Assembly (NCBI GenBank): GCA_027922465.2
Contig: BQMF02000615.1
Span: 146,392 to 210,391, forward strand
Source: Turritopsis dohrnii
Lineage: Eukaryota; Cnidaria; Hydrozoa; Anthoathecata; Oceaniidae
DNA length: 64,000 nt
Reading direction: 5' to 3'
Shown here: positions 1-12,139 of the stretch, piece after piece
Layout: every line of letters begins with the position of its first letter
Numbering within the stretch: position 1 is the first letter of the stretch
Notes under the pieces: generated by a model
Seen by the model: only the letters and a program-made list of their open reading frames with translations
Told to the model about the DNA's origin: nothing
Databases searched by the model: none
Translations under genes and position numbers: made by a program

Positions 1-3000
1 AGAATTCTAACCATCTTCATCAGGTTCAATGGACTTCTGCGGATTAAGGAACACAAAAATGGGGCAAAATGGATAACTTCAACCAAAATACATAGAATTC
101 TAAACATCCTTATCAGGTTCAATGGACTTCTGCGGATTAAGGAACACAAAAATGGGGCAAAATGGATAACTTCAACCAAAATACATAGAATTCTAAACAT
201 CTTTTTCAGGTTCAATGGACTTCTGCGGATTAAGGAACACAAAAATGGGGCAAAATGGATAACTTCAACCAAAATACATAGAATTCTAAACATCCTTATC
301 AGGTTCAATGGACTTCTGAGAATTAAGGAACACAAAAATGGGGCAAAATGGATAACTTCAACCAAAATACATAGAATTCTAAACATCTTTTTCAGGTTCA
401 ATGGACTTCTGCGGATTAAGGAACACAAAAATGGGGCAAAATGGATAACTGCAACCAAAATACCTAGAATTCTAAACATCTTTTTCAGGTTCAATGGACT
501 TCTGCGGATTAAGGAACACAAAAATGGGCAAAATGGATAACTTCAACCAAAATACATAGAATTTTAAACATCTTTATCAGGTTCAATGGACTTCTGCGGA
601 TTAAGGAACACAAAAATGGGGCAAAATGGATAACTTCAACCAAAATACATAGAATTCTAAACATCCTTATCAGGTTCAATGGACTTCTGCGGATTAAGGA
701 ACACAAAAATGGGGCAAAATGGATAACTTCAACCAAAATACATAGAATTTTAAACATCTTTATCAGGTTCAATGGACTTCTGCGGATTAAGGAACACAAA
801 AATGGGGCAAAATGGATAACTGCAACCAAAATACCTAGAATTCTAAACATCTTTTTCAGGTTCAATGGACTTCTGCGGATTGAGGAACACAAAAATGGGG
901 CAAAATGGATAATTTCAACCAAAATACATAAAATTCTATAAACATCCTTATCAGGTTCAATGGACTTCTGCGGATTAAGGAACACAAAAATGGGGCAAAA
1001 TGGATAACTTCAACCAAAATACATAGAATTCTAAAAATCCTTATCAGGTTCAATGGGCTTCTGCGGATTAAGGAACACAAAAATGGGGCAAAATGGATAA
1101 CTTCAACCAAAATACATAGAATTCTAACCATCTTCATCAGGTTCAATGGACTTCTGCGGATTAAGGAACACAAAAATGGGGCAAAATGGATAACTTCAAC
1201 CAAAATACATAGAATTCTAAACATCCTTATCAGGTTCAATGGACTTCTGCGGATTAAGGAACACAAAAATGGGGCAAAATGGATAACTTCAACCAAAATA
1301 CATAGAATTCTAAACATCTTTTTCAGGTTCAATGGACTTCTGCGGATTAAGGAACACAAAAATGGGGCAAAATGGATAACTTCAACCAAAATACATAGAA
1401 TTCTAAACATCCTTATCAGGTTCAATGGACTTCTGAGAATTAAGGAACACAAAAATGGGGCAAAATGGATAACTTCAACCAAAATACATAGAATTCTAAA
1501 CATCTTTTTCAGGTTCAATGGACTTCTGCGGATTAAGGAACACAAAAATGGGGCAAAATGGATAACTGCAACCAAAATACCTAGAATTCTAAACATCTTT
1601 TTCAGGTTCAATGGACTTCTGCGGATTAAGGAACACAAAAATGGGCAAAATGGATAACTTCAACCAAAATACATAGAATTTTAAACATCTTTATCAGGTT
1701 CAATGGACTTCTGCGGATTAAGGAACACAAAAATGGGGCAAAATGGATAACTTCAACCAAAATACATAGAATTCTAAACATCCTTATCAGGTTCAATGGA
1801 CTTCTGCGGATTAAGGAACACAAAAATGGGGCAAAATGGATAACTTCAACCAAAATAACTAGAATTCTAAACATCTTTTTCAGGTTAAATGGACTTCTGC
1901 GGATTAAGGAACACAAAAATGGGGCAAAATGGATAACTTCAACCAAAATACATAGAATTCTAAACATCTTTATCAGGTTCAATGGACTTCTGCGGATTAA
2001 GGAACACAAAAATGGGGCAAAATGGATAACTTCAACCAAAATACATAGAATTTTAAACATCTTTATCAGGTTCAATGGACTTCTGCGGATTAAGGAACAC
2101 AAAAATGGGGCAAAATGGATAACTGCAACCAAAATACCTAGAATTCTAAACATCTTTTTCAGGTTCAATGGACTTCTGCGGATTGAGGAACACAAAAATG
2201 GGGCAAAATGGATAATTTCAACCAAAATACATAAAATTCTATAAACATCCTTATCAGGTTCAATGTGCTTCTGCGGATTAAGGAACACAAAAATGGGGTA
2301 AAATGGGTAACTTCAACCAAAATACATAGAATTCTAAAAATCCTTATCAGGTTCAATGGGCTTCTGCGGATTAAGGAACACAAAAATGGGGCAAAATGGA
2401 TAACTTCAACCAAAATACATAGAATTCTAAACATCCTTATCAGGTTCAATGGACTTCTGCGGATTAAGGAACACAAAAATGGGGCAAAATGGATAACTTC
2501 AACCAAAATACATAGAATTCTAAACATCTTTTTCAGGTTCAATGGACTTCTGCGGATTAAGGAACACAAAAATGGGGCAAAATGGATAACTTCAACCAAA
2601 ATACATAGAATTCTAAACATCCTTATCAGGTTCAATGGACTTCTGAGAATTAAGGAACACAAAAATGGGGCAAAATGGATAACTTCAACCAAAATACATA
2701 GAATTCTAACCATCTTCATCAGGTTCAATGGACTTCTGCGGATTAAGGAACACAAAAATGGGGCAAAATGGATAACTTCAACCAAAATACATAGAATTCT
2801 AAACATCCTTATCAGGTTCAATGGACTTCTGCGGATTAAGGAACACAAAAATGGGGCAAAATGGATAACTTCAACCAAAATACATAGAATTCTAAACATC
2901 TTTTTCAGGTTCAATGGACTTCTGCGGATTAAGGAACACAAAAATGGGGCAAAATGGATAACTTCAACCAAAATACATAGAATTCTAAACATCCTTATCA

Positions 3001-3264
3001 GGTTCAATGGACTTCTGAGAATTAAGGAACACAAAAATGGGGCAAAATGGATAACTTCAACCAAAATACATAGAATTCTAACCATCTTCATCAGGTTCAA
3101 TGGACTTCTGCGGATTAAGGAACACAAAAATGGGGCAAAATGGATAACTTCAACCAAAATACATAGAATTCTAAACATCTTTTTCAGGTTCAATGGACTT
3201 CTGCGGATTAAGGAACACAAAAATGGGGCAAAATGGATAATTTCAACCAAAATACATAGCATTC
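1..3264. repeat. 93-bp satellite array with higher-order structure
   Basis: About 35 head-to-tail copies of a 93-bp unit; the unit phase runs from the first base, so the array extends left of the window. Units are distinguished by their tails (CCATCTTCATCAGG, AACATCCTTATCAGG, AACATCTTTTTCAGG, AACATCTTTATCAGG) and by GCGGATT versus GAGAATT. A single-base deletion (ATGGGCAAAA instead of ATGGGGCAAAA) near 521 recurs near 1637, 1116 bp or exactly 12 units later, so a 12-unit higher-order repeat is present. The next copy has two extra units, and the right part uses a 4-unit subrepeat. Because 93 is a multiple of three, both strands show long open frames; these are not genes. Confidence 0.95.
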
Positions 3265-3273
3265 TTTAATTTA

Positions 3274-5871
3274 GGGGTCAGTCACAAATCGATTTTAGGT
3301 TTACTAACGTCATAATGACGTTAATGGGTATGTGGGTTAATTCAAGTTAAGAAACTTATAAATAGAAACATTGATTTTGAAAGGGATTTGAATGATTTAA
3401 ACAAAGAATCTTCAGTTCATTTTCTTTCAAGATTTCCCGATTGTGGTAATTCGGGTTATTTTCCATTTTTATTGTCCGGCTTGGCTACGAGTGTATGTTG
3501 TTGTTGTTGTATTTCCGAAATATGACGTTATGAGTGTTGGGTGCAGGGGCGGATTTAGGATTTTTTTTGACTGGTGTAAATGTCAACTTAATTGACTTAG
3601 TCGTATTGGGGGCGTTTGGAGCCACCCAAATAGTCCAAAGCCCTTTGTGCATTAATATGAACTGTAACAGGCCCAAACACTATTGTTTCCTCCCATGTGG
3701 TTGTGGTACATTGACAGTATATACAAAGCAACTGAAAGAAGTGAAATAGTGAAAATACATCCAGAAGATCAAAAAATTTCAAATTGTAAACATAAAAGGT
3801 AAAAACAGAGATTAACATTGATCATAAGCATCAAGTAGGACTAAATTTAAAATTTTCAATTTCAACTTATTACATACATTATGAAATACCAAGCTTTCTG
3901 CTATAATAACTAATTGATCAGGAAACCAGTCCATTTATTAAAAAATGCTCAAAGGAGCTGGGTGTCTGTCAATCATTTAGGCATTACAGAACCTATTTTA
4001 TTTCTGAATGTTAAATAATGCATGTGTGATGTAACAAATTGACACAAAATATATATGTGCAACACAGTTAGATATTCTGCAGTCTCCCACAAAAAATTAT
4101 GATTATAACATAAGGAATTGACTCCTACATTTTTATAAGAAGCAATGGAAGCTTATCAAAACAGAGACTTGAATAAAGAGAAGGAGAGCTGTTTGTCTGA
4201 TTTGTGGCAAAAAGATAAATATGAATTGAATGAACAAAAATTATAATACATTTCTAATAAAGATAATGCATGAACTGTTATGAGGGCTGACAGAAAACAT
4301 AATTTAACAGTTTTCTTAATGGAAATTGTTTCTTTGAGAGTTCCTTAGCGATTGTGATGTTTGTCAACTGCTCAATGAGGATTCTCACTGACATCAGTAA
4401 TCTGCAACCCTCAGCTCAGCTTATAATAGTTCATAATCATCTTTAAGTTACACAAAAAAGATCACTACAGTCCCAGAATTACCACTGCACTGTGAGTACT
4501 CCTACAAGTTTGTTTGTGTATATATACATCTAATGCTATGAATTGCCAGTCCATAATGTTTTCAAAACAATCAAGTTCAGCAACTGAGATGTGATCAATC
4601 ATGATAGTAAAGAAGCTAAAAAAAATAATAAAAAATAAATTATATATAATACAACCAAATTAGAAAATAGGAAAATAAACAAAAAAAAAATCTGTTTACA
4701 AACCCACCTCACTACGGTAAAGATTTCATTATATATAATAAAAATTCAGGCTGATGCTAATGTTTCTCCTTCATTTCAAAACTGATTATCAGCTAGCTGG
4801 TTAAGTGGTTTTCGAATGGGTAGTTTCATGTTTCAATGTAGGTAAAAGTCAAAAGGAAGTGGAACAATCCATAATACATAAAACGCTACAAAGCAGCAGA
4901 TCTAGAAAAAAATGCTTAGCTATTAATAAAGTAATTCACTTTTAGTTTCTTCTCACTATCACACTAAACGTTTTGTAAACAAAAAGCTAGAAAACTTTTC
5001 TTACCAGTAAAGAATAATACAAAACCATTTAACTTATTGTATATCATTTTGAAATAGTTCACAATAACATTTAGAGGTTCTGCATACATGCTATCTTTCA
5101 GCATAAACGTGGAATAAAAAAGACATGTGGAGACTTACTGTGATAAAAAAACTTGGAAGTAAACAACATAAAAAAATGCTGAGTTTCATATAACTAATAT
5201 TATTTTTGTACATACATTTTCTTGAATTAAACTTCCCAAAGCAAGAAATATGATGCAAGATGTCTATTGAACAACCAGTCTTCAGTTTTGGCATCTCTTC
5301 TTCCAACTTTGCAGCATTTTCACGCTGCCATGATAGAACTGGGCTTTCGTTTGCTTTCGCTAGAGGGTATATAATTATCTAGATCGGCATGCCGTACACT
5401 TTTCTATTTACACCAGTCGAGCTTACACCAGTCAGACACATCTCAAAACTTCCCCTAGAACTCTGCATCTTTACACCACTCCAGTGGTGTAAAAAGCAAT
5501 ACCGGCAACCGACCTACTGAACGTGTATTTTCCGAAGCGGCACCCCGTTTCATACTTGCTATGCGGGCCAAATATTTCAAAAATAAAATTATCGACCGAA
5601 ACAAATTCCGTGAAGGCGAAAAATATCGCAGCAGCGCAATTCGAAAACAGTATTTCACAGTTAGGAAAGAAAAAAGGAAGTGTCAGATTAAAAACTGTAT
5701 TAACTGAAGGAATAATAATTCCATACTTTAGGTTCAATTAAATGACCGAATTTCACTGGTGTAAGTACACCAGTACACCAGCCTAAATCCGCCCCTGGGG
5801 TGGGGGTAGGGTACTATTCGTAATGTCATTATGACGTTATTTGAACCTAAAATCGATTTGTGACTGACCCC
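3274..5871. mobile_element. TIR element with TA target duplication (host of a nested element)
   Basis: Ends are inverted repeats beginning GGGGTCAGTCACAAATCG and continuing through ATTTTAGGTT, about 28 bp, flanked by TA on both sides. A second palindromic block (AACGTCATAATGACGTT) follows each end. No transposase ORF belongs to this element. Without the nested insert it would be about 340 bp, a typical MITE. It starts immediately after the last satellite unit. Confidence 0.75.
3544..5797. mobile_element. hAT-like non-autonomous element nested in the TIR element
   Basis: The left end CAGGGGCGGATTTAGG is matched in inverse by CCTAAATCCGCCCCTG at the right. A CAGGGGCGGA start is typical of hAT elements (recall). 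The flanks (GTTGGGTG and GGGTGGGG) are only a poor 8-bp duplication. The motif TTACACCAG recurs near both ends. The interior is AT-rich with no convincing transposase; a 71-codon frame at 5495-5707 has ERVFSEA, faintly like the hAT C-terminus, but is too weak to call. Confidence 0.55.
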
Positions 5872-5873
5872 TA

Positions 5874-6365
5874 CAGACGGTTGGAATGATGTTTTGATCC
5901 TTGTCTGTAATAACGAAGGCTGTCCGTAATAATTAGGAACATAGACAGTATTTACTTTACTATTGAACTTACTAAAAAAAGTGGGTTGAAATGGATAACA
6001 TCAAGTTACATCATGAAGTTCTGAGCCTTTTATTAACCACAAAACTTGGGTAAAATGTAAATGTACCGTTCTTCAGCAAGTAGAAAGTAAAATGAAAAAA
6101 AGTGTGACATTACGTAAAGCAGTTAGTTATAAATAACTAAGGATCCAACCAGCAGAGTTCGCCATACATACTTTTTCATACACAAGCCTGTAGAAAAACT
6201 CGTTGTTGAACACACATCATTCTTTTTGAACGCACGAGAGACTTCACACTTTTACCTTCCTCCTCACAGAACCATGTTCTTTCAATACAATATTGTAATG
6301 TAAACAAGATCTTTTTCTGTTATTTTGCATGAAGCAAGTAAAGAACAACAACAAATCCCATCCAT
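5874..6365. other. unannotated AT-rich stretch
   Basis: No ORF, repeat or RNA signal recognised between the TIR element and the next element. Confidence 0.5.
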
Positions 6366-6374
6366 CCATCACAC

Positions 6375-7709
6375 GGTCCTGTTTAGAATGTATAGGCCAT
6401 CGTAGGTCACACGACTAGCTTATGTACAGGTATGTCGGAGATAGGTTTTGTGTCGGAAATAGTTTTTGCGGCAAATAAACAATAATGGCGCAACTACTAT
6501 AGTGACTATAACTACTAAAGTGTGAGAAGAAATCTCTGGAAGAAATCTTTTGCTGCTCTTTAATTTTTCCGTGTTTTTAACCAACCCGTGTTCGTTATTT
6601 TTGTTAAGAATATATTTTCCATGTTTTACTGTTACTTCCTCTTTTACTGTTGCAGTTTATCTAATATGCCCCGTTCAGCTTCACTTCAGGCTCACATTTG
6701 AAGAATAATTAAGAATCATAAGGCTTAAGTCAGTTTATGTAAAATTCTTTTAAAGGGTTAGGGAGGTGGATGAGTTCTCGTGTAGTAGCAGCGAAGATGA
6801 AAGCAGCAGGGTATCTTTATTGTTTTTTTTTTGTAGAAAATGGTGAGGAAAATCCTGCCTTCATACGAAGGAGAAGAACATCCGCAAGAACATTATTTCC
6901 TTAAAAGCTTCAATAATAAAAAACATTCTTTTCTTTTCAACATCCACTTGTTGATGATTTATATGATGATTCTATGTGAGTCACACATAGAAAGAAAAAC
7001 TTTCACAAAAATTAAAGATTTCTCTGCTCGTTTGCCGCATGGATTTCTAGAGTAGAACAAACACGAGCCACATGGCGCAAAACGGTAGCAGCAAGACTAC
7101 TTGTCGTGGAAAATTCTAATGTCAAAATACACGTTATGCACGTATTTTGTATTCATTTGTCTACAATGGTTGACAGGTTCACCTGAATTTATGCATTACT
7201 CTTCGTCTATTTTTAAGCCTCTGACACAGAATGCAAAATCGTCAAAAAATCATCACGGTGAAGACGTTCATTCCCTAAGTTTGTCTCTTTTTTAGTAATA
7301 GCTTATTTTCACGTCTTTTAATTATTTTACTTATTTGCGAATCGAATTTGCCGCTCAAATCTGCATTCGCGTATGATTTGCCTTCTTTGATCGACACCAG
7401 GATGTCTACTTTGTATGTCTACATTGTTTAAATTTTAAAATTCGGGTTTAAACTTTGAAATGTGGATTTGAACTTTGAAATTGAGATTTGAACTTTGAAA
7501 TTAAGATTTGAACTTTGAAATTAAGATTTGAACTTTGAAATTGAGATTTTATCGAGAAATTCAGATTGGCCTTCCTCGGCTTCCGTAGTTTCTTGCCTTT
7601 TCGACACACGGATGATGGCGGCGCGATCGCCATTGAGTATAGTCTGTCGGAAAATTCCCGTGTCGGTATTCACGGCACCTACGATGGCCTATACATTCTA
7701 AACACGACC
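6375..7709. mobile_element. TIR element with 9-bp target duplication (Mutator-like, non-autonomous)
   Basis: The left end GGTCCTGTTTAGAATG continues through TATAGGCCATCGTAGGT and is matched in inverse at the right with one mismatch (about 33 bp). Both outer flanks read CCATCACAC, an exact 9-bp direct repeat at 6366-6374 and 7710-7718. A 9-bp duplication is usual for Mutator-like elements. Interior ORFs (for example 6840-7055) are short and unrecognised, so I see no transposase. A 20-bp minisatellite lies inside. Confidence 0.65.
7447..7548. repeat. 20-bp minisatellite, about 5 copies
   Basis: Unit GATTTGAACTTTGAAATTRA repeated head to tail inside the Mutator-like element. Confidence 0.85.
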
Positions 7710-7718
7710 CCATCACAC

Positions 7719-8056
7719 ATGCAAAATTGAAACTACCATATTTTTCTTGAATTCATTGGTGTAAAAAACAGAACGAAATGCGAGATGAAATTTACAGGTG
7801 AGATTTAATGGGGAAGTTATAGAGAAATGTACAAATTTTTCAATTCGGAAGCTAGTCATTAGGCTTCTTCGCTCCATTCATACGCTCACGATATACAACA
7901 TCGTATATTGGACCATACGCATACGCAACAAAATATACAACTGTGTACCACAGTATACGGCGATGAAACTAAATTTAACCGTATGGCATCGCATACTGCC
8001 GTACACTATTGAATATCACGACATCGCATACTATGGTATTCCCGCACATTTTATGC
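7719..8056. other. unannotated, dyad-rich stretch
   Basis: Imperfect inverted motifs around CATCGTAT/ATACGATG at 7890-8040 suggest a decayed hairpin element, but no ends could be fixed. No gene is seen. Confidence 0.3.
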
Positions 8057-8121
8057 AGCCGTTTATAAGGAAATTTGACGTTTATTGATAGAGTGATAAG
8101 CGACGCCGCCTTGGCGGCTAG
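8057..8121 (+). mobile_element. Helitron-like 3' end fragment
   Basis: Matches in inverse the head of the repeat at 19033 (CCTTATAAACGG.. segment) and ends in the hairpin GCCGCCTTGGCGGC followed by the CTAG terminus. Confidence 0.55.
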
Positions 8122-8267
8122 TTTACATATTATTCTCTTACGACTATTTGTTACGGAAAATAATTGTATTATCTTAGAGTTGAAAATATATGTATCTTAT
8201 ATAGCACACTGATGATGATACAATGTATCGAAAAGCTTTTGCTTAATCTTTAAAATACTTGTTGTTA

Positions 8268-8591
8268 TTTTTACCCAATAGGGATAACTGACGTTTTTTG
8301 GGGTGCGCGATACAGGCGATGGGGTGACGAAAAATTTGGGTCTAATTTTTTTAGGGGGGCGGGGGGGGGGGGGGGGGGGGGGGATGGGTCTGTGGACGGC
8401 ATCAAAATCTTTGAACGATGATATCTCTGTAACGGTTGATCGTAGCGGAACGATCCCATACATTTTTTTGATCAGTTTTTCGAGCTCTACAACATGGGAA
8501 CTTTCGGTTGCCAATTCCTTAATTTTATTTTTCGTGAAGTCAACTCATCAGGCTGAACATGGGCGGCGAGCGACGCTGCCTTGGCGGCTAG
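8268..8591 (+). mobile_element. Helitron-like fragment, 3' end intact
   Basis: Same family as the units at 57805-62390 but in the opposite orientation. It shares the core blocks AACTGACGTTTTTTGGGG and TTTTTCGAGCTCTACAACAT and ends in the hairpin TGCCTTGGCGGCTAG. The 5' part is missing. The GGGG of other copies is expanded here to a run of about 30 G with one C (8354-8383), which alone creates the proline/glycine runs of the overlapping ORFs. Confidence 0.6.
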
Positions 8592-9393
8592 TTCAGATAG
8601 TTCTTGGGTCTTAAGATCGTAACTACGACCCGAGGCTAAAACCATAAACAAACATGGCGTGTTTCGTGGGATGATTTGGTGGATGGTACTAATCTATATG
8701 CATAATTTTTAAAGAAATACCTCACAATCAATCTCCTAAAACGCATGGAAAGATATAATCAAACTAATACCATACCATATGAATTATTTGCCATTGGTAT
8801 CATAAATTTGAACTGCCTACTGAAGAGAGGACTGAATAAAAAAAGAAACAACTCATGCTTCCCATCCGCCATTATTATTATGAACGAAATGAAGTCACGT
8901 GTTTCATGATGTTCAGATCTTAAGATCGAAGAATTATCTTAAGATTGAAGAATTATCTGCAGATAGCAACCTCGTCCCTAGGGCTTCTTGCCTTTTTCGA
9001 TTCACTAAGATTACGAGAGCTGATGGTCAAATAAAATAAACCATTATAACCATATAAAACGTTTGATGCTAGCTGTAGATCGTAGAATTAGATCGTATCC
9101 TTGTATTAAAGTATGGAGTTAAGATGGCCCCCTAATTTGGGCTTCCGTACCGTCCTCTTTCACGACATGAAAAATTTTATAGCTTTCTCTGACGTTGTAA
9201 TCGAAAATTTAATCAAAAAAGATGAATACTAATTATGCGATTGGAATGTACAAAAAGACGTAAAAAAAGGAAATTATGGTGGGGCATTTGCTGATATAAC
9301 TGTCTGTCGTTTTCTAATAAACGTCGCTTTATGCGGCGTTTGTTAGAAGGCGGCCTTTGTGAGAGGGCGGCGTTTACTACAAATGTTTGGCTG
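8592..9393. other. unannotated stretch with repeat remnants
   Basis: 8968-9000 resembles one arm of the palindromic mini-element at 57573 (AACCTCGTCCCTAGGGCTTC). 9299-9393 carries CGGCGTTTAYTA-type motifs that recur just right of the Harbinger element. No gene seen. Confidence 0.4.
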
Positions 9394-9770
9394 TAAAGGC
9401 GGCCGCAAATCGAGACAACATTTGTGACAACATGCATTGACAACATTTGTTGGCCAACATGTTGGCTCGATTTGCTATAGCGAGCAACATGTTGGAGAAG
9501 GAAAAAAATCGTCAAAAATGTTGGCCAACATTTTTAAACTTTTTTAAAAATGTTGGCCAACATTTTTGATGATATTTCATGTTGCTCTATGTTGCTTGCG
9601 ATTTGCTATACTTTTCAACATGTTGGCCCAACATTTTGGACAACATTTTGATATTATGATGTCTTTTCGAATGTTTTTTATACTTTTCGAATGTTTTTAA
9701 TCCCATCGGACCTGTATGAAAAAAATATCAAAAGAAAATCCAAACAAGAAAGTTCAATAATTTCATTAAA

Positions 9771-10592
9771 ATGGATGAAGCTTCGCAACGTAATAAATTT
9801 AAGTGGGACGATGAGTCAGTGGAAAAACTCATTGACTTGTATGAGGAAAGACCTTGTCTATGGGACATTTCCGACAAAAGCTATTCAAAAAGAGATAAAA
9901 AAGAGAAGGCTTTGTCTGAAATTAAAGAAGCTATGGATATGGATCTAAAAACCATACAAGCTAAGTGGAAATCATTACGAGCCCAATTTGGTAGAGAGCT
10001 TTCTAAGGAAAACAAAACAAAGAGTGGCCAAAGTACTGACGAATTATTCGAGAGTTCCTGGCAATTCATGCAAAAAATGAAGTTCGTGGATCAAGTAAAG
10101 AAAACAGCCAAGAGTTTATCAACAATAAACTTTGAATCACAGTCGATGATGGTCAACGACGAAAGTGATACTGAAGATCTGATGGATGACTCTATCGAAA
10201 TGGAGGCTAATTCACAAAAACAAGTCAGCAGGAAAAGATGTATCACTCCTGCTGAAGAAAGACAGAAACAAAAGCAAAAGTTAATTGCAAAGTGCATTGA
10301 TGTGTTGGATAAGCCCCAAAGCCCAAAACGCCCATTACTTGAGGATCCATTCGCTCTATACGTGTCAGAGCAACTGAAAACCTTGGACAACAAGAGTCGT
10401 TGTATTGCAGAAAAAAGAATCAACGATATCATATTTGAAATAAAAATGCAAGAGTTTGGTTCTGGTGCTGCTCACTATTCAAAAAACAACCAATTTGTAC
10501 ATTCTCGACACGCTCTGTCCCCAGCCCCAATTAACCCTTATGATGTAACCCAGGGTCAATATACTTCAATGCTTCAAGATTATAATAATTGA
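9771..10592 (+). CDS. Harbinger MADF-domain DNA-binding protein
   Basis: 273-aa protein. Residues about 10-100 form a MADF domain (Myb/SANT-like helix-turn-helix): VEKLIDLYEERPCLWD, then KWKSLRAQFGREL and SSWQFMQKMKFV. An acidic and basic linker follows (DESDTED, then a KQKQK stretch), then a tail with EDPFALYVSEQLKTL, as in MADF-BESS type proteins. In PIF/Harbinger elements this second protein helps import the transposase and bind the ends (family knowledge). The ATG at 9771 precedes the domain with normal spacing; an overlapping frame from 9691 is a shadow. The frame is intact and lies between the element's inverted repeats. Confidence 0.88.
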   Translation: MDEASQRNKFKWDDESVEKLIDLYEERPCLWDISDKSYSKRDKKEKALSEIKEAMDMDLKTIQAKWKSLRAQFGRELSKENKTKSGQSTDELFESSWQFMQKMKFVDQVKKTAKSLSTINFESQSMMVNDESDTEDLMDDSIEMEANSQKQVSRKRCITPAEERQKQKQKLIAKCIDVLDKPQSPKRPLLEDPFALYVSEQLKTLDNKSRCIAEKRINDIIFEIKMQEFGSGAAHYSKNNQFVHSRHALSPAPINPYDVTQGQYTSMLQDYNN

Positions 10593-10721
10593 CACGTTTT
10601 TATTATGTAACTTATAATATAGTTTATAGTATATTTTACATAATATTGTTTACATTTTATGTTTTTGTTATTAAACTTTTCAAAGAATAAAATGTAGTTA
10701 ACTTTTAGTTTATAGTGTTTT

Positions 10722-11978
10722 TCATGACCGTTCCCATTGCCAATTGACACTTCCTCCTTCGCTCATGAAATATTCTGTAAAAATTTCTCTGATCACCTTA
10801 GCATTTCTTGATGCATTTTTTCCTGTCTGTTTTGGAAAAGATGTAGAAAATACCCCAAGCGGATTTACTTGCTCAGATCGCCAGGATCCTGGAACTAATT
10901 GACCATTTCTATCAACATAATCAATTAAACCAGGTGGTGTGTACACAGATTTACTATTTATCCGGAGAAAGTTATGCAGCACCAAAGCACATGATGTTAT
11001 TGTACGAGCTTTTTCTGGCGATAAATTTAAAGGTTGTTGAAAAATACGCCATTTATTAGCCATAATACCAAAAAGGTTTTCTGAGATTCTACGAGCTCGG
11101 CTATGGCGATAATTGTAGATGCGTTTATCTTCTGTCAGCTCTTTCTGTGGATAAGGTTTCATCATATATGGTTTCAACGCAAATGCATCGTCTCCAACAA
11201 AAACATGAGGTACTTTCGTCCACCCAAAAGGCAACACTTTGGCTTCAGGAATTCCTAAATCACCGTCTTCAATTTTTTTCCGCAGATCAGATGCATTCCA
11301 AACGCCTGAATCATTCATACGCCCATTGCTACCTATATCTGCATAGATACATTAGTAATTTGGCCCAGCAATGGCTAATAGAATTATAGAAAATGTTTTC
11401 TTGTAATTGTAGTATTCTGACCCAGTACCAGGAGGTGGTCTTATTTGTATATGTTTGCCATCGATTGCCCCAAGACAATTAGGAAAGTTCCACCGCGATT
11501 CAAACGTTTCAGAAATGTTCATCCATTCAGAAGAAGAAGGAAGTTTTATATAATCTTTACCAATGTATGCTACAATTGCTTTTGCTGTTGTATCAACTAT
11601 ATATGATATTGCCCTTTCTGATACACGGAATTGATAACATAATGATCTGAAGCTTTCACCTGTTGCAAGAAACCGAATGGTCAAAACTAGCCTTTCAGCA
11701 GGTGAGACAACACGCTGTCCTGAAACTCCCGAACTTTTTGGAGCAATATAGGGCTCAATCAACTGTAGGATTACCTTGAAACAACTATAATCCATTCTCA
11801 TCATTTCCTTATAAGATTTTGTATCTTCGATTAAGAGCTCCTGAACAAGATTATTATACATGCCATCCTGATTCCTCCGCTGTATCCATTTTCTCGTAGG
11901 ACCCCGACTCTTTTTCTCATCATCTTCATCTATAGCCAAAGTCAACAAAATAAATGCTGCGGCTTCCCTTTCAGCCAT
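10722..11978 (-). pseudogene. Harbinger DDE transposase with one in-frame stop
   Basis: Two abutting frames are one gene. The first (11978 to 11355) contains the N-terminal region, a helix-turn-helix (FRSLCYQFRVSERAISYIV) and the first catalytic Asp in GAIDGKHI. A TAA at 11354-11352 replaces a single codon, and the same frame resumes with CIYADIG (second Asp), NDSGVWNAS, VGDDAFALKPYMMKPYP and RRISENLFG (catalytic Glu). No frameshift or other stop is visible, so the copy died recently or the stop is bypassed. Length about 418 codons, normal for the family. It converges on the MADF gene. Confidence 0.9.
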
Positions 11979-12139
11979 TTTGAAAAATTGTGACGAGAAA
12001 GAGAATGAATGAAACTAATAAAATGTTGGTTTAAATGTTGGCAGAAATTTTATAGGGGTAGCAAATCGTACCAACATGTTGCCCAAAATGTTGGTGAAAA
12101 TGTTGTCCTAAATGTTGTCTCGATTTGCGGCCGCCTTAA

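Larger units (their letters stand above)
9397..12136. mobile_element. PIF/Harbinger DNA transposon, full length
   Basis: Ends are inverted repeats AGGCGGCCGCAAATCGAGAC.. (about 26 bp), flanked by TAA on both sides (9394-9396, 12137-12139), the 3-bp TWA duplication expected for PIF/Harbinger. It carries the two-gene set of the superfamily: a MADF/Myb-type DNA-binding protein (+) and a DDE transposase (-), convergent with about 130 bp between stops. Subterminal regions hold many palindromes of the type TGTTGGCCAACA, candidate transposase or accessory-protein sites. Confidence 0.9.

Noticed and set aside
509..3269. Long open frames on both strands in the first 3.3 kb
   Set aside because: They only reflect the 93-bp period being divisible by three; every unit gives the same 31-residue peptide.
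5495..5707. Possible hAT transposase C-terminus (ERVFSEA)
   Set aside because: One short motif, no flanking hAT dimerisation blocks.
8271..8614. Proline-rich and glycine-rich ORFs
   Set aside because: Produced by the G-run in a Helitron-like fragment.
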